Below are positions 40,705 through 50,243 of a stretch of DNA of 64,000 nucleotides, in pieces. The notes under the pieces were generated by a model. The model did not search any database and was not told where the DNA came from. It saw nothing but the letters and a program-made list of their open reading frames with translations. Both the position numbers and the translations under genes were made by a program. Position 1 is the first letter of the stretch; every line of letters begins with the position of its first letter. Source of the stretch: Armatimonadota bacterium. Its GTDB lineage: Bacteria > Armatimonadota > Zipacnadia > JAUWAU01. The stretch spans positions 1-64,000 of the forward strand of contig JAUWAU010000036.1 in the NCBI GenBank assembly GCA_030601885.1, written 5' to 3'.

Positions 40705-43700
40705 TCATACTGCCATCACCATACGAGTCATCTCTCCGCGACGACGAGAAAGGAATTCCACAGAAGTCTCGGCAGAGCGGGCATTCACCCAAGCCACTGC
40801 ATCGGCCTCGACAATGCAGGCTATGTCCGTGAGGACCTCGGGGATCGCGAGGACAAGCCTGCGTCCGTCTGACTGGGCTTCTGTGGCCGACGTGATCCTG
40901 CCCGCCCGCGTGTCCCAGAACTCGACGCGATACGTGCCTGCTTTCAAGCCGAGGATCGCTAGCGAAGTGGGGGGCACTGGCTCGAGTTCCACCTCGTTCC
41001 AGCGTGCCTGCCAGGAGCTATCCCTGTTCTGAATCCAGAGATATGCGCCGGTGGCGTTTGCGAGGCCAACGATGCGCAGCGGCACGACGTTGCGGCTAGA
41101 GATGTAGTTGACCAGTCTGTAGCTCACTTCGACCCGGTCTCTGCCGAGGCTCTCCACCCGGATCTCGCGTCGGCCGGCCGGGACCTCGACCACCAGGTCC
41201 TCGTCATACAGGCTGTGCCAATTGTCGTACTGCGGTATGTGCTTCCATTCTTTCCCCAGCCCCTCGCCAACCGTGAAGTTCTTCTCCAGGACGAGTTTGT
41301 CGTCGAGGTAGACCTCGATCGGACTATCCCCGGTCCCGACGACCCAGCCGACATGGACGATGAACTGACCCGCTTTGGGATAGTCAACGACGAACGTGGG
41401 GGGATTTCGCAGGTCCCTGTGGGCGTGGATCCCCCAGAGGAATCCGTTGAGCCCCCTTGGGGCGTTGATGGTCCCGTCCGGCGCGACCCGGAATCTGTTC
41501 ACCGCAGCCTTCTCGAAACGCGGCTGGCCGGCGAGTGCCACGTCCAAGAACCTTTCGGGCGAGGGCGGCTCGACGTATGCGAGCCCATCGGTACGAACTG
41601 ACTCGAGGTCGCCGGATAGGGTCGGCACTTTTTTCATAAACTCGCGCAGGCCGCGGAAGCGGCCGTACAGATCCAGAGGATCGATGTAGCTGGTGATGTA
41701 CCAATGCATTGCCGAACCGGCGGAACCGGCGAGCGATGATGCCCAGACGCCGTTATGGAGATGAAGGCCATCTTGGTCCACACGTAGGCCTTTTGCATCG
41801 AGTACCGCCCGCGGCAGGCCGAACTCGCCGCATATGAACGGCTTCTTATGGCGCGAGACCGCTTGCCGGCAGAAGTCGGGCATACCCTCGCCCATGTCCC
41901 TGAACGCATAGCTGTGCACCTGGGTGATGTCCATGTTCGGCAGCGTCCAGATCTCGCCTGACCCGGCCCAACTGTGGCCCATTGGGCTGGTCGTGATGAG
42001 GTGGTCCCAGGAGTCGATGCTGTGGAGGTAATCAGACATCTCCCGGTGCCATGCCAGGATGTCATCTTGCGTGTTCTCACGGATCACGACCTCGTTGAAG
42101 AACTCCCAGGCCATGAGGGCGGTGCTGTATCCCCAGCGCGCGACGACGTACCGGAGCTTGTTCCGCACGAGCCTTTTGGCCTCGGCATCCGTCCAGAACT
42201 GCTCAATCGAATCCAACGGGCCGCCGTATTCCTTCACGAAGAAGTTGAAGCGGTTGCGCCACTCCTCTTTCGGCCCGTTGATGTGGGCGTTTGGGTTGTA
42301 GAGGCAAAGTTGGATGTAGACGCCGCGCTCTCGGGCGCGCTCGAGGATCCGATCCACACCCCAGGCGCTGCGGAGGTGGTACTTGCCTATGCCCATGTAG
42401 CCGGTAGCATCATCAGGCGGATTCTCGATGCTGAACCACCAGGCATCCATCCGCAGCCGGGCGTAGTTGGCGCCGCCGTCGGCCAGGCCGTCAACGTACC
42501 GGAGCATCGTCAGCAGCCGCTCCGGTGGTATGGGACTGCCAAGATTCGTGCGGGTGAACAGGTTCGTGCCTATTGGGAAGTACGGCGCGCCCGCGTCGAA
42601 CTCGAAGTACAACGGGGCTCTCTTCGATACCCGGACGTAACCCGGCGAGTCGCTTGCGGTCGCCGCGAAGACGCCCACGTCCGACTTCACCTCGCCCGAG
42701 CGATCCTTCGCCGTTAAGTGGTACTCGCAGCGACCAGTCTCCGTGGGCGCGAAACGGACCTTCCACGTCGCCGATCCGACGTGCTCCTCGCCCCCTTCGC
42801 TCATCCGGTACTCATGGTAGAAGAAGCCGGGAACGTCGATACGCTTCCCCGATGGCGAGGTGAAATGCGCCTGGACGTCGATCTGGTCGGGATCGAAGGG
42901 ATTGTCCCACGTGCCGGTGATGTCCGCCGTGAGTTCGAGCTTCTCGTAAACGGGCACGGAATCGCCGCTCCGGCTAACCGAGTGAATGGCAAGCGGCTTC
43001 GTCTCTATAATGCGCATCTTCTCCATGCGCTCGCGCTGTCTCCGCTCATTCTCGGCCCTCCATTCGGCTACGAGGCGGGCCACCCGGGTTGGGTCAGACG
43101 GCCTGGTGGTCATGGTGAAACCGAGGTGCACCGTGTATCCGCCCGCTTCAATTGGCTTCTCGACCCGGAGCCGGAGCGACTCATGCACAGTGCCGCTCCA
43201 GTCGGCGAGGAACCACCGGGCGTTTTCAGACTCAAACTCGAAATCGAGCTCGGCGGACGGCGTATAGAAGGTGCACTGCGTGAGGCCGGGCGGCAGGGTC
43301 TCGCCTCGTCCGGTCAGATCACAGACGCCGCGGATGGCTCTGCCGTCCACTACTGCGCTGAAAGGGGCGTCAGCAAGTAGCTCCTGGGGAATGCCGAGGA
43401 AGTAGAAGTTGTCCGTGGCCGTAACGTTCGGCGCGACCTCGTAGTCGAGGGAGACGGCCAGCTTGTCGGGGCTGATCCGGACGACCTTGCGGTATGATAG
43501 CACGTCCGGCATTTGCTCTTCGATCGTGACCTCGTGGCCATCAGGGGTGTCACGGCCAGTAGTCTTCACCTGCCCCGATTTGCCGTAGGAGAATGTGACG
43601 TCCCAACCGCCCCTCGTGTCTATGAGCTGAAGGAGCTCCCTCTGGATAATGGGAGTGCCCCTGTACAGCACCGTCACCTCGCCGGTGCTCTCGTCCACCC

Positions 43701-43791
43701 GTACGTCGAGGGCTCTTTTCTCAGATGCCGCCTGGGTGGAAACGCCAGCGCCCAGGATAAGGCTCGTCACGACGAGCAAGCAGCATCTCAT
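40705..43791 (-). CDS. large secreted DUF5060/clan-A glycosidase-like enzyme
   Basis: A 1028-aa protein starting MRCCLLVVTSLILGAGVSTQ (signal peptide; GGGAGG before the ATG at 43791). Residues about 1-260 form a beta-rich region, then a DUF5060-type beta-sandwich (about 270-385, VPVYEKLELTADITGTWDNP). A TIM barrel follows (about 400-715) with the clan-A acid/base in MAWEFFNEV (about Glu567) and the nucleophile in KPFICGEFGLP (about Glu656), separated by LITTSPMGHSW. The last third is beta-domains; the one at about 763-895 (NPPTFVVDYPKAGQFIVHVG ... EVSYRLVNYI) also occurs, permuted, in the next sulfatase. It likely cleaves a glycosidic bond in a sulfated polysaccharide outside the cell. Substrate unknown. 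Confidence 0.85.
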   Translation of the reverse strand: MRCCLLVVTSLILGAGVSTQAASEKRALDVRVDESTGEVTVLYRGTPIIQRELLQLIDTRGGWDVTFSYGKSGQVKTTGRDTPDGHEVTIEEQMPDVLSYRKVVRISPDKLAVSLDYEVAPNVTATDNFYFLGIPQELLADAPFSAVVDGRAIRGVCDLTGRGETLPPGLTQCTFYTPSAELDFEFESENARWFLADWSGTVHESLRLRVEKPIEAGGYTVHLGFTMTTRPSDPTRVARLVAEWRAENERRQRERMEKMRIIETKPLAIHSVSRSGDSVPVYEKLELTADITGTWDNPFDPDQIDVQAHFTSPSGKRIDVPGFFYHEYRMSEGGEEHVGSATWKVRFAPTETGRCEYHLTAKDRSGEVKSDVGVFAATASDSPGYVRVSKRAPLYFEFDAGAPYFPIGTNLFTRTNLGSPIPPERLLTMLRYVDGLADGGANYARLRMDAWWFSIENPPDDATGYMGIGKYHLRSAWGVDRILERARERGVYIQLCLYNPNAHINGPKEEWRNRFNFFVKEYGGPLDSIEQFWTDAEAKRLVRNKLRYVVARWGYSTALMAWEFFNEVVIRENTQDDILAWHREMSDYLHSIDSWDHLITTSPMGHSWAGSGEIWTLPNMDITQVHSYAFRDMGEGMPDFCRQAVSRHKKPFICGEFGLPRAVLDAKGLRVDQDGLHLHNGVWASSLAGSAGSAMHWYITSYIDPLDLYGRFRGLREFMKKVPTLSGDLESVRTDGLAYVEPPSPERFLDVALAGQPRFEKAAVNRFRVAPDGTINAPRGLNGFLWGIHAHRDLRNPPTFVVDYPKAGQFIVHVGWVVGTGDSPIEVYLDDKLVLEKNFTVGEGLGKEWKHIPQYDNWHSLYDEDLVVEVPAGRREIRVESLGRDRVEVSYRLVNYISSRNVVPLRIVGLANATGAYLWIQNRDSSWQARWNEVELEPVPPTSLAILGLKAGTYRVEFWDTRAGRITSATEAQSDGRRLVLAIPEVLTDIACIVEADAVAWVNARSAETSVEFLSRRRGEMTRMVMAV

Positions 43792-43930
43792 GATGGCCTC
43801 CCTCACGGCAGTTCGCTTCGTCGATAGGCGTTATCGCGCAGCATGGCGCGCGGAGATAATGCGGGTTCGGGATGCCATGCCACCGCGGCCCGGATCAAGG
43901 CAGCACTCAGTAATGAGACACAGAATCCGC

Positions 43931-44206
43931 GAGGCAGCTCTTCATGGCCCTGTTGGGCCACCCGGAAACGATGAAGATGGCTGTGCTGGCCCATCTGTCA
44001 GGGATCGACAGAGGGACGGCAGCGAGCCACAGGTGCTCGCCTACAGAAAGGCACACGACCGAATCTTCGAGGCAGCTCTCCATGGCCCACTGGGCCACCC
44101 GGAAACGATGAAGATGGCTGTGCTGGCCCATCTGTCAGGGATCGACAGAGGGACGGCAGCGAGCCACAGGTGCTCGCCTACAGAAAGGCACACGACCAAA
44201 TCTTCG
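43931..44206 (+). repeat. two tandem copies of a 138-bp repeat
   Basis: Copy 1 starts at 43931 and copy 2 at 44069; they are almost identical over 138 bp, and the words GAGGCAGCTC, GGAAACGATGAAGATGGC and GAGGGACGGCAGCGAGCC occur once per copy. Single partial copies of its central word lie inverted near 14101-14124 and 14303-14328. One frame of each copy reads LGHPETMKMAVLAHLSGID, which looks like a decayed tyrosine-recombinase C-terminus. No intact gene is present. Confidence 0.88.
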
Positions 44207-44231
44207 AAGCAGACAGCATCGAGGTCCCAGG

Positions 44232-46240
44232 CTACTCCGCGAGCATCGCGCGAAGCTCGGGCAGCACTGGGTCCTCGAATCGCTCGGCGAACTCCAGAAT
44301 CATGTCGCCCAGCCGGCGACGGACGTCGGCGTGCTCGCGCGAATCGATGAGGTTCTTCATCTCGTAAGGGTCGGTCCGGTGATCGTACAGCCACCCGTTG
44401 CTGCCCGGACGGTAGACGTAGCGGCCATCCCAGACCGCGCGCCACCAGCCACCGGACTGCCTCCGGGGAGCAGCGTTGCGGGTGGCTGCCGGGCGGTCCT
44501 TCTCGTCCAGGTAGACGCGCAGCTTGTTGGACCTATCGCCCACCGACTTCGTAACGTGAACCTCGAATTGCGCCGCCTTACTGCAGTCCACTATGAACGC
44601 CGGAGGATTGCTGCGGGGAGCGGACGCGTAGAGGTGCGGGCGGAGGCTTTCGGCGTTGCTGACTTTGCCGTCGGTGCCGATGATGAATTCGTTTTCCGGG
44701 GATCTGTCGAAAACGTACTTGTCGCTGGTCGGGATCCGGAACTCCGCCCGACCCTCGATGTAGGTCCGCAGCCTGTACTCCACCTCCAGGCGCCCCTGCC
44801 GATGTGCTCGACCAAGATCGTATGTTTGCCGGGCGTGAGGTCGATCACGACGCGCTCGTCGTAGCCGCAGTCCCAGTTTCCGGAGGGCTGCCGGAGCGTT
44901 GGGTTCCTGCCGATGCCGGGGCCGGCGGGTAGAGGCCTCTCGATGACCAGGTTCATGCGAGAACTCCGTGTGTCAGCCGTCCTCGACCTAATCGCCTCCG
45001 GCGGAGTTGGTTTGTTATCGCCGAGTCCCAGGTAAACGGCCTCGCTGTGATGACCCGCAGCCCCCACGAGCCAACCCGCCTTGCTGTGCCCCTGCATCTC
45101 GAGTGGCACTCGCAGGCCCGCCAAGTCCAGTACAGTCGGCGCAAGATCCACGCTGCTCACCAGTTCGTCGCACACTCGCCCGGCGGCGATCTTCTTCGGC
45201 CAGCGAACGATCAACGGAATCCTGAACGCCGTCGCATGCGGGCTTCCCTTGCCGCGCAGCCTACGGGTGGCGCCGGCATGACTGCCCAGATAGTCGCCGT
45301 GATCGCTGGTGTACAGCACGATGGTGTTTTCCTCGACACCGAGCTCCCCGAGACCATCCATCAGGCGGCCGACCTCGTGGTCGATAGCCGTGACCTGTGC
45401 ATAATACATCTGCATCCGGCGACGCAGCTCCGGCTTGCGCTCCTCGGGGAGTTGGGCCTCGACGTCGGGCGGCAGGACGAACCTGTCCGGGTGGTACATG
45501 TCTAGCAGCTCTTGCGGGCACTGCTCGGGAAGATGCGGCGGCCCGAAGGCGACGTAGTAGAGCCATGCCCTACCCGCATCGCGATGGCGGCGGATGAATT
45601 CGAGCGCCACATCGGCGTGCCAACGAGGCTCCCAGTCGTAGCCCTCGACGCGCACCTTCTTCGCCTCGTCGTTGTATCTCCAAACTTCGAAAAACTCGTG
45701 AGCCTTTTCGTAGCCGTGCCATTCCTGCCAGCCCTGTCGGCGCTCGGCAGGCACGAACCCACCCACGGCTTTCGGCGTGACGTTTTCTCCGCCATCAACC
45801 GGGGGCCATCCGCCGTCGAGATGCCACTTCCCGATGTATCCGGTCGCATAGCTAGCCCGTTCGTAGACCTCGGCGAACGTTGTGAGATCCGGATCCATCC
45901 GGATGTTATTCTTGACGACGCCATGCCGGAAGCAATACAGTCCCGTTTGAAAGCTTCCGCGAAACGGAGAACAGACGGGGCTCGCGCTCACACAATTCGT
46001 GAACCGGATGCCCTGCGCCGCAAGTCGGTCCAGGTTGGGCGTTAGCGCCTGCCGATCGCCGGCGCAGCTCATAACGGTCCCGCGATGCTGGTCGGGCTGG
46101 AGTATCAGCACATTCGGCGGCCGTTCACCCTCGCCGGCCGCCCAGACGCTGCGCGCCATCTTCGATGTGACGGCCGCAGCTCCGCCGCCCAGTACCCCAA
46201 GAAATGTCCTCCGATCACACCTGTTGGAGCGCCGTTTCAT
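44232..46240 (-). pseudogene. Tat-exported sulfatase, frameshifted, with inserted permuted beta-domain
   Basis: Begins MKRRSNRCDRRTFLGVLGGG (Tat signal). ERPPNVLILQPDQHRGTVMS and SASPVCSPFRGSF (formylglycine motif CSPFR) open a normal sulfatase; TSDHGDYLGSH gives the late metal site. At about 44790-44797 one base is missing: the first frame ends HIGRGAWRW, whereas the frame from 44783 continues naturally as EYRLRTYIEGRAEF and runs to LPELRAMLAE at 44232. Joined, it encodes about 669 aa. The sulfatase core is interrupted at about 44490-44959 by a beta-domain, then resumes WWRAVWDGRYVYRP and DHRTDPYEMKNLI. Either a true pseudogene or a sequencing error at the G/C run. The upstream gap (46253-46509) is shared with a divergent propeller gene. 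Confidence 0.85.
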
Positions 46241-46509
46241 TTGACTCATCACTCCGCTCTTTGCCCCAGGGTTAGCGTCTGGCGTCGCCGCTATCGTGCC
46301 TCCGCACGCGCATTATTCTGCCGGTTTGCTATGCTGCCCGCATCATTCCTTGGCCATGAATCAGTTCCTCGTTCCCTGCAGGCTTCATCAACGCAGGCCG
46401 GGAAGGGCATGCCTCGAAGAGGAGGAAGCCTGACATAATGTCAACGACGCGGCAAAACGGCGCTGCCACAACATCCGGCCTTGGGAGCCATTAACATAGG
46501 AGGTATCCC

Positions 46510-47376
46510 ATGACATTCGGAGCGGGAGAGTATATCTACGACGTAGTCGAAGACTGGGGGAGATTGCCGACGGGCTGGAGCCGGGGCGTCATTCCGGCCG
46601 TCGCGTGTGATGCGGCAGACCGAGTATATGTCTATTCCCGCAGCGAACACCCGCTCGTCGTGTTCGACCGCGACGGCAACTTCCTGGCATCGTGGGGAGA
46701 GGGGATGCTCGAGCACGCCCACGGCATCTACATCGATGCCGACGATAACGTGTACTGCACCGACTGCAACACGCATTGCGTTCGCAAGCTCAGCCCCGAG
46801 GGCGAGCTCGTGATGACACTGGGCACGCCGGGGCAGCCCACTGCGACTCCGGGCGGCCCGTTCGACAGGCCGACCGATCTGGCCATTGCCTCCACCGGCG
46901 AGCTGTTCGTGTCGGATGGTTACAACGGCCGGCGCGTGCATAGGTTCTCGCCCGAGGGCCAGCTACTGCTCTCGTGGGGCGAAGAGGGCGACGGCCCCGG
47001 GCAGTTCGCCCTGCCCCATTGTGTGCGCGTGGACAAGCACGACCGCGTCTGGGTGTGCGACCGGGAGAACAACCGGATCCAGATCTTCGACACCGAGGGA
47101 AACTTCCTGACGCAGTGGACCGATCTGCTGATGCCTGCCGGCTTGCACTTCGACCCCAGCGCGGACGTGGTGTACATCGCCGAGCTCACGCAGCGCGTCA
47201 GCATCTTCACCCTCGACGGCGAGCTGCTCGCGAGATGGGGCGGCGCGCGCATCAGCGAGAAGCCGGGTGAGTTTCGAGGCGGTCCTCATGGCATCTGGGC
47301 GGACTCGCACGGAGATCTGTATGTAGCGGAGGCGCAGACGGACGCCCGCTTGCAGAAGTTCCGTCGCCGACGCTAA
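46510..47376 (+). CDS. NHL-repeat six-bladed propeller protein
   Basis: A 288-aa protein with a strong AGGAGG 6-8 nt before the ATG. Its repeats follow the NHL pattern: DGNFLASWGEGMLEHAHGIY, DNVYCTDCNTHCVRKLSPEG, GELFVSDGYNGRRVHRFSPE, DRVWVCDRENNRIQIFDTEG, DVVYIAELTQRVSIFTLDGE and HGDLYVAEAQTDARLQKF. About six blades are seen. No signal peptide is present. The family includes scaffolds and peptidyl-alpha-hydroxyglycine lyase-like enzymes; proteins close to this one are common in the same kind of environmental genomes and lack a proven function. It diverges from the sulfatase and converges with the GH-A gene (41-bp gap). Confidence 0.85.
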   Translation: MTFGAGEYIYDVVEDWGRLPTGWSRGVIPAVACDAADRVYVYSRSEHPLVVFDRDGNFLASWGEGMLEHAHGIYIDADDNVYCTDCNTHCVRKLSPEGELVMTLGTPGQPTATPGGPFDRPTDLAIASTGELFVSDGYNGRRVHRFSPEGQLLLSWGEEGDGPGQFALPHCVRVDKHDRVWVCDRENNRIQIFDTEGNFLTQWTDLLMPAGLHFDPSADVVYIAELTQRVSIFTLDGELLARWGGARISEKPGEFRGGPHGIWADSHGDLYVAEAQTDARLQKFRRRR

Positions 47377-47416
47377 AGGACTGCGCGGACGTTGATTCCT
47401 TGGAAGTGCGCCGGTG

Positions 47417-50152
47417 TCACTTGAAACCTCGGCTCAACAGCGCGTCAGCGTCGGGCGCGGTCAGCACGCGGTCGGTGACGATGTATATCGGGCTGGGCGC
47501 GAGCTGATGCCTCCGCCCGGGAAACGGGTTGCCAACAACGTCAATGAGCGCAGCGTGCTCGGGCACGCGTAGCTGGCGCGGCGGGAAGCCCTCCTCATTC
47601 CAACAGACGATGACCGTGCTCCCCGTGCTAATGAAGGCGTACGCGCAGACGCCCTCGGGCGCCGGCCGACGGCCGAGAGATTCCACGTCCATACCGAAGA
47701 GCTGCGCCATCGCCGCCTGCGTGGCCACCATCTTACGGGGCGCGCCATCCCATTCGAAGAAGATCCCCGAGAGGCTTTCGTTGTTCAGCGCCCCCGGCGT
47801 GCCCGAATGGTAGATGAATTTGCGCACGCCGTAGGCCATCAGGATCGTGTTGAACTTCACCTGGTATTCCGCCGCCATGCGCTCGCTTTCCAGCGGCGTC
47901 AACCACGCCTTGTACGGCACAAAGGGCACGTCATCGTCGGCGTAGTACGCGCCCTCGGTAAACCATATCGGCTTCGGACTGCCGGACGCCTCCAGCGCGG
48001 CGCCCAGCCTACGCATCCCCTCCTCGTACGGCTCAGGCGGGCGCTTGCCCGGGTACGCGTGCAGATTCAGGGCATCGACCCACCGAAGGCCTCCGCCGTC
48101 GATGAACTCGTCGGTCAAGTTGCCGGCGCCGCCGGCGATGCCGCCGATGACGAAGGCATCAGGATCGACCGCCTTCACGGCCTTGTACGCCACCTCGAGC
48201 AGCTCGATGTAGTCGGACACGTTGTGCCCTTTGGCGCGCGGAAGGGCGTACGAGGTGTACACGGGCTCGTTCATGATCTCCCACACGCGCACCCGGCCTC
48301 GGTAGTGCGCCACCGTCCGCCTCACATACTCGGCAAACTCGTCGAGATCGCGCGGCATGTACGCAACGCGCTCCCGCGACGCTGGGTAACTTTCCCCCTC
48401 GTTCGGCTCCCCGGGCGCCGTGGATGCCCAATTGCTCGCGGGGAATGGCAACAGGCCGAGCACGTTGATGCCCCGCTGGAGCACGCGATCGATCTGGTGA
48501 TCCGACTCGGTGAAGTCGAAGCGTCCTTTCTCTGGCTCCACATCGTGCCATTTCAGCGACCAGTCGCGAAACCACAGCAGCCCGAAGGTCTTGCTCAGAT
48601 CGAGCAGATGCGGCCACGGGTAGGCATGATTCATTCCCCACAGGCTGTCGGACTCCGTACATGGCTCGATGACGGCAAAGCGCGGAGGACGATTGTGCAC
48701 CATGGTCCCCTGCGGGCTCCCGAGCTGGACCCGGTAGAATCCGATGCCCGGAAGTATTGGCCGCAGCTCCGCGTGCGTGCTGCCCCGCGCCGGGACTCGC
48801 ACCGATGCCTTCGGTGACGCCACCGATTTGTCGAAGAAGTCTGTGATGGTGCTTTCCAGATCGACGGTCTGAGGGGTATCGGACGCGTTGAAGACGCTCA
48901 CCTGCAGCACGGTCTGCTTCGCAGCGAAGAACAGGTGGCCCGGGCCATCCCACTGCACGCCGATCTCGATCGGCGCCCGCGGCTCGTATACGCTGACCGT
49001 CTCTTCACGCTCGAGCTGTACGCCGTCCACCCAGAGCGTGCCGGCGGACACTCCCGATGCCTCGAGGTCAAGGCCCAGCGCCACGAAGATCTGCTCCGCC
49101 TGTGGGCGAAAGGTGCAGAAGTATCGGGCCCACTGGGTGGAGAACTGCAGCTCCTTGCGCTGTTGCCCCCGAAATGCCTGGTAGACGACGAACCTCCCCG
49201 TCAGGCCGTCCCGATCGGCGCGCATGTAGGCCGAGAGCGTGTACGGCGTGCCGGGCTCGACGTCGAACCAGCCCCGGTTCGCCAGCAGCGGCGCCTTGAT
49301 GGGTGCGCGGTACATGGGGAAGTAGTCGAAATGGAACAGCGGAATGCTCTCCGGCGTCAACTCGATCTTGAAGCTGTGCGAGTGAAAGCGTGCGGTCGAG
49401 GCGTCAATGACGCCGACGAGCGTGTTGAGGTTCCCGCCCCAACCCGGCACTTCTGCAATGCTCCCCCACCCGCACGTGCTGCACTCGAAGCTGCTGTTGG
49501 GGACGAGGTTCCGCGCCCCTACGTCATCAACCACCTCGGTGAAGCGCCTTTGCAGCGGCTCGGCGTGCACCAGCCGTACGTCATCGAGCCACAGCGTGCC
49601 GGTGCTGGTGTACCAGATCTGCATCCGGAAGTTCTTCGAGATAGTCTTCGTCGCCTGAAAGGTGAAGGCGAACTCCTTCCATTCGGCCTCTGGCCGGAAG
49701 GCCTCCGACAGGCCACAGTCGCTCCAGTCACTGGTGTCCCTGATGGCGATCTGCACGACCCCGTCTCTGAGTTGTGCCTGGCGCGCGGCGAAGGACAGCC
49801 GATACCACTGACCGCGCTCGAGGGCAAAGGTGTCGTACTGCGCCAGCATCACGTGGCTGGCCGGCGACCGTAGCCCGAACTGCGTGCACTCGATCTTCTG
49901 CGCGAACTTGCCCTCAAAGCCTTCGTCGCGCGACCAGGAGACCACCACGCCGGTGTCGCCGGAGAAGCGCCAGTGGTCGGCCATGCCGTCGCCGTCCTCG
50001 TCTGTCTCGAAACCACCATTGGGGATGAGGTTCCGGGGCCCTTCCTGGCACCACCCGGGGCAGATCAGCAGGCCCGCCACGGCAACCGCGAAGAGCGGAC
50101 ACAAGAGCAGTCCGAACATGCGAGACTGGCTCCGCCGACCGACTATCGCCAT
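47417..50152 (-). CDS. secreted modular clan-A glycosidase with two carbohydrate-binding modules
   Basis: A 911-aa protein starting MAIVGRRSQSRMFGLLLCPL (signal peptide; AAGGA about 11 nt upstream). NLIPNGGFETDEDGDGMADH and NLVPNSSFECSTCGWGSIAE each open a jelly-roll of the CBM4/CBM9 type. The catalytic barrel follows: FGLLWFRDWSLKWHDVEPEK, RVRVWEIMNEPVYTSY with the acid/base Glu, and PKPIWFTEGAYYADDD with the nucleophile Glu. This matches GH39/GH5-like beta-xylosidase- or glycosidase-type barrels of clan A. It ends in a beta-domain (AYAFISTGSTVIVCWNEEGF). It probably cuts a branched polysaccharide outside the cell. It is divergent from the beta-helix gene, with a 91-bp shared promoter gap. 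Confidence 0.85.
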   Translation of the reverse strand: MAIVGRRSQSRMFGLLLCPLFAVAVAGLLICPGWCQEGPRNLIPNGGFETDEDGDGMADHWRFSGDTGVVVSWSRDEGFEGKFAQKIECTQFGLRSPASHVMLAQYDTFALERGQWYRLSFAARQAQLRDGVVQIAIRDTSDWSDCGLSEAFRPEAEWKEFAFTFQATKTISKNFRMQIWYTSTGTLWLDDVRLVHAEPLQRRFTEVVDDVGARNLVPNSSFECSTCGWGSIAEVPGWGGNLNTLVGVIDASTARFHSHSFKIELTPESIPLFHFDYFPMYRAPIKAPLLANRGWFDVEPGTPYTLSAYMRADRDGLTGRFVVYQAFRGQQRKELQFSTQWARYFCTFRPQAEQIFVALGLDLEASGVSAGTLWVDGVQLEREETVSVYEPRAPIEIGVQWDGPGHLFFAAKQTVLQVSVFNASDTPQTVDLESTITDFFDKSVASPKASVRVPARGSTHAELRPILPGIGFYRVQLGSPQGTMVHNRPPRFAVIEPCTESDSLWGMNHAYPWPHLLDLSKTFGLLWFRDWSLKWHDVEPEKGRFDFTESDHQIDRVLQRGINVLGLLPFPASNWASTAPGEPNEGESYPASRERVAYMPRDLDEFAEYVRRTVAHYRGRVRVWEIMNEPVYTSYALPRAKGHNVSDYIELLEVAYKAVKAVDPDAFVIGGIAGGAGNLTDEFIDGGGLRWVDALNLHAYPGKRPPEPYEEGMRRLGAALEASGSPKPIWFTEGAYYADDDVPFVPYKAWLTPLESERMAAEYQVKFNTILMAYGVRKFIYHSGTPGALNNESLSGIFFEWDGAPRKMVATQAAMAQLFGMDVESLGRRPAPEGVCAYAFISTGSTVIVCWNEEGFPPRQLRVPEHAALIDVVGNPFPGRRHQLAPSPIYIVTDRVLTAPDADALLSRGFK

Positions 50153-50243
50153 TGCGATCCATCCTTCCGAAGCCGGTTGCTCCTTGCCCATGCTTCGCCG
50201 AAGGGATGGTTAACCCTCTGGTGTCTGGGAGGGCGCGGCAGGC

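Noticed and set aside
43931..44206. CRISPR-like array from the tandem repeat
   Set aside because: Only two copies of a 138-bp unit without spacers; not a CRISPR layout.
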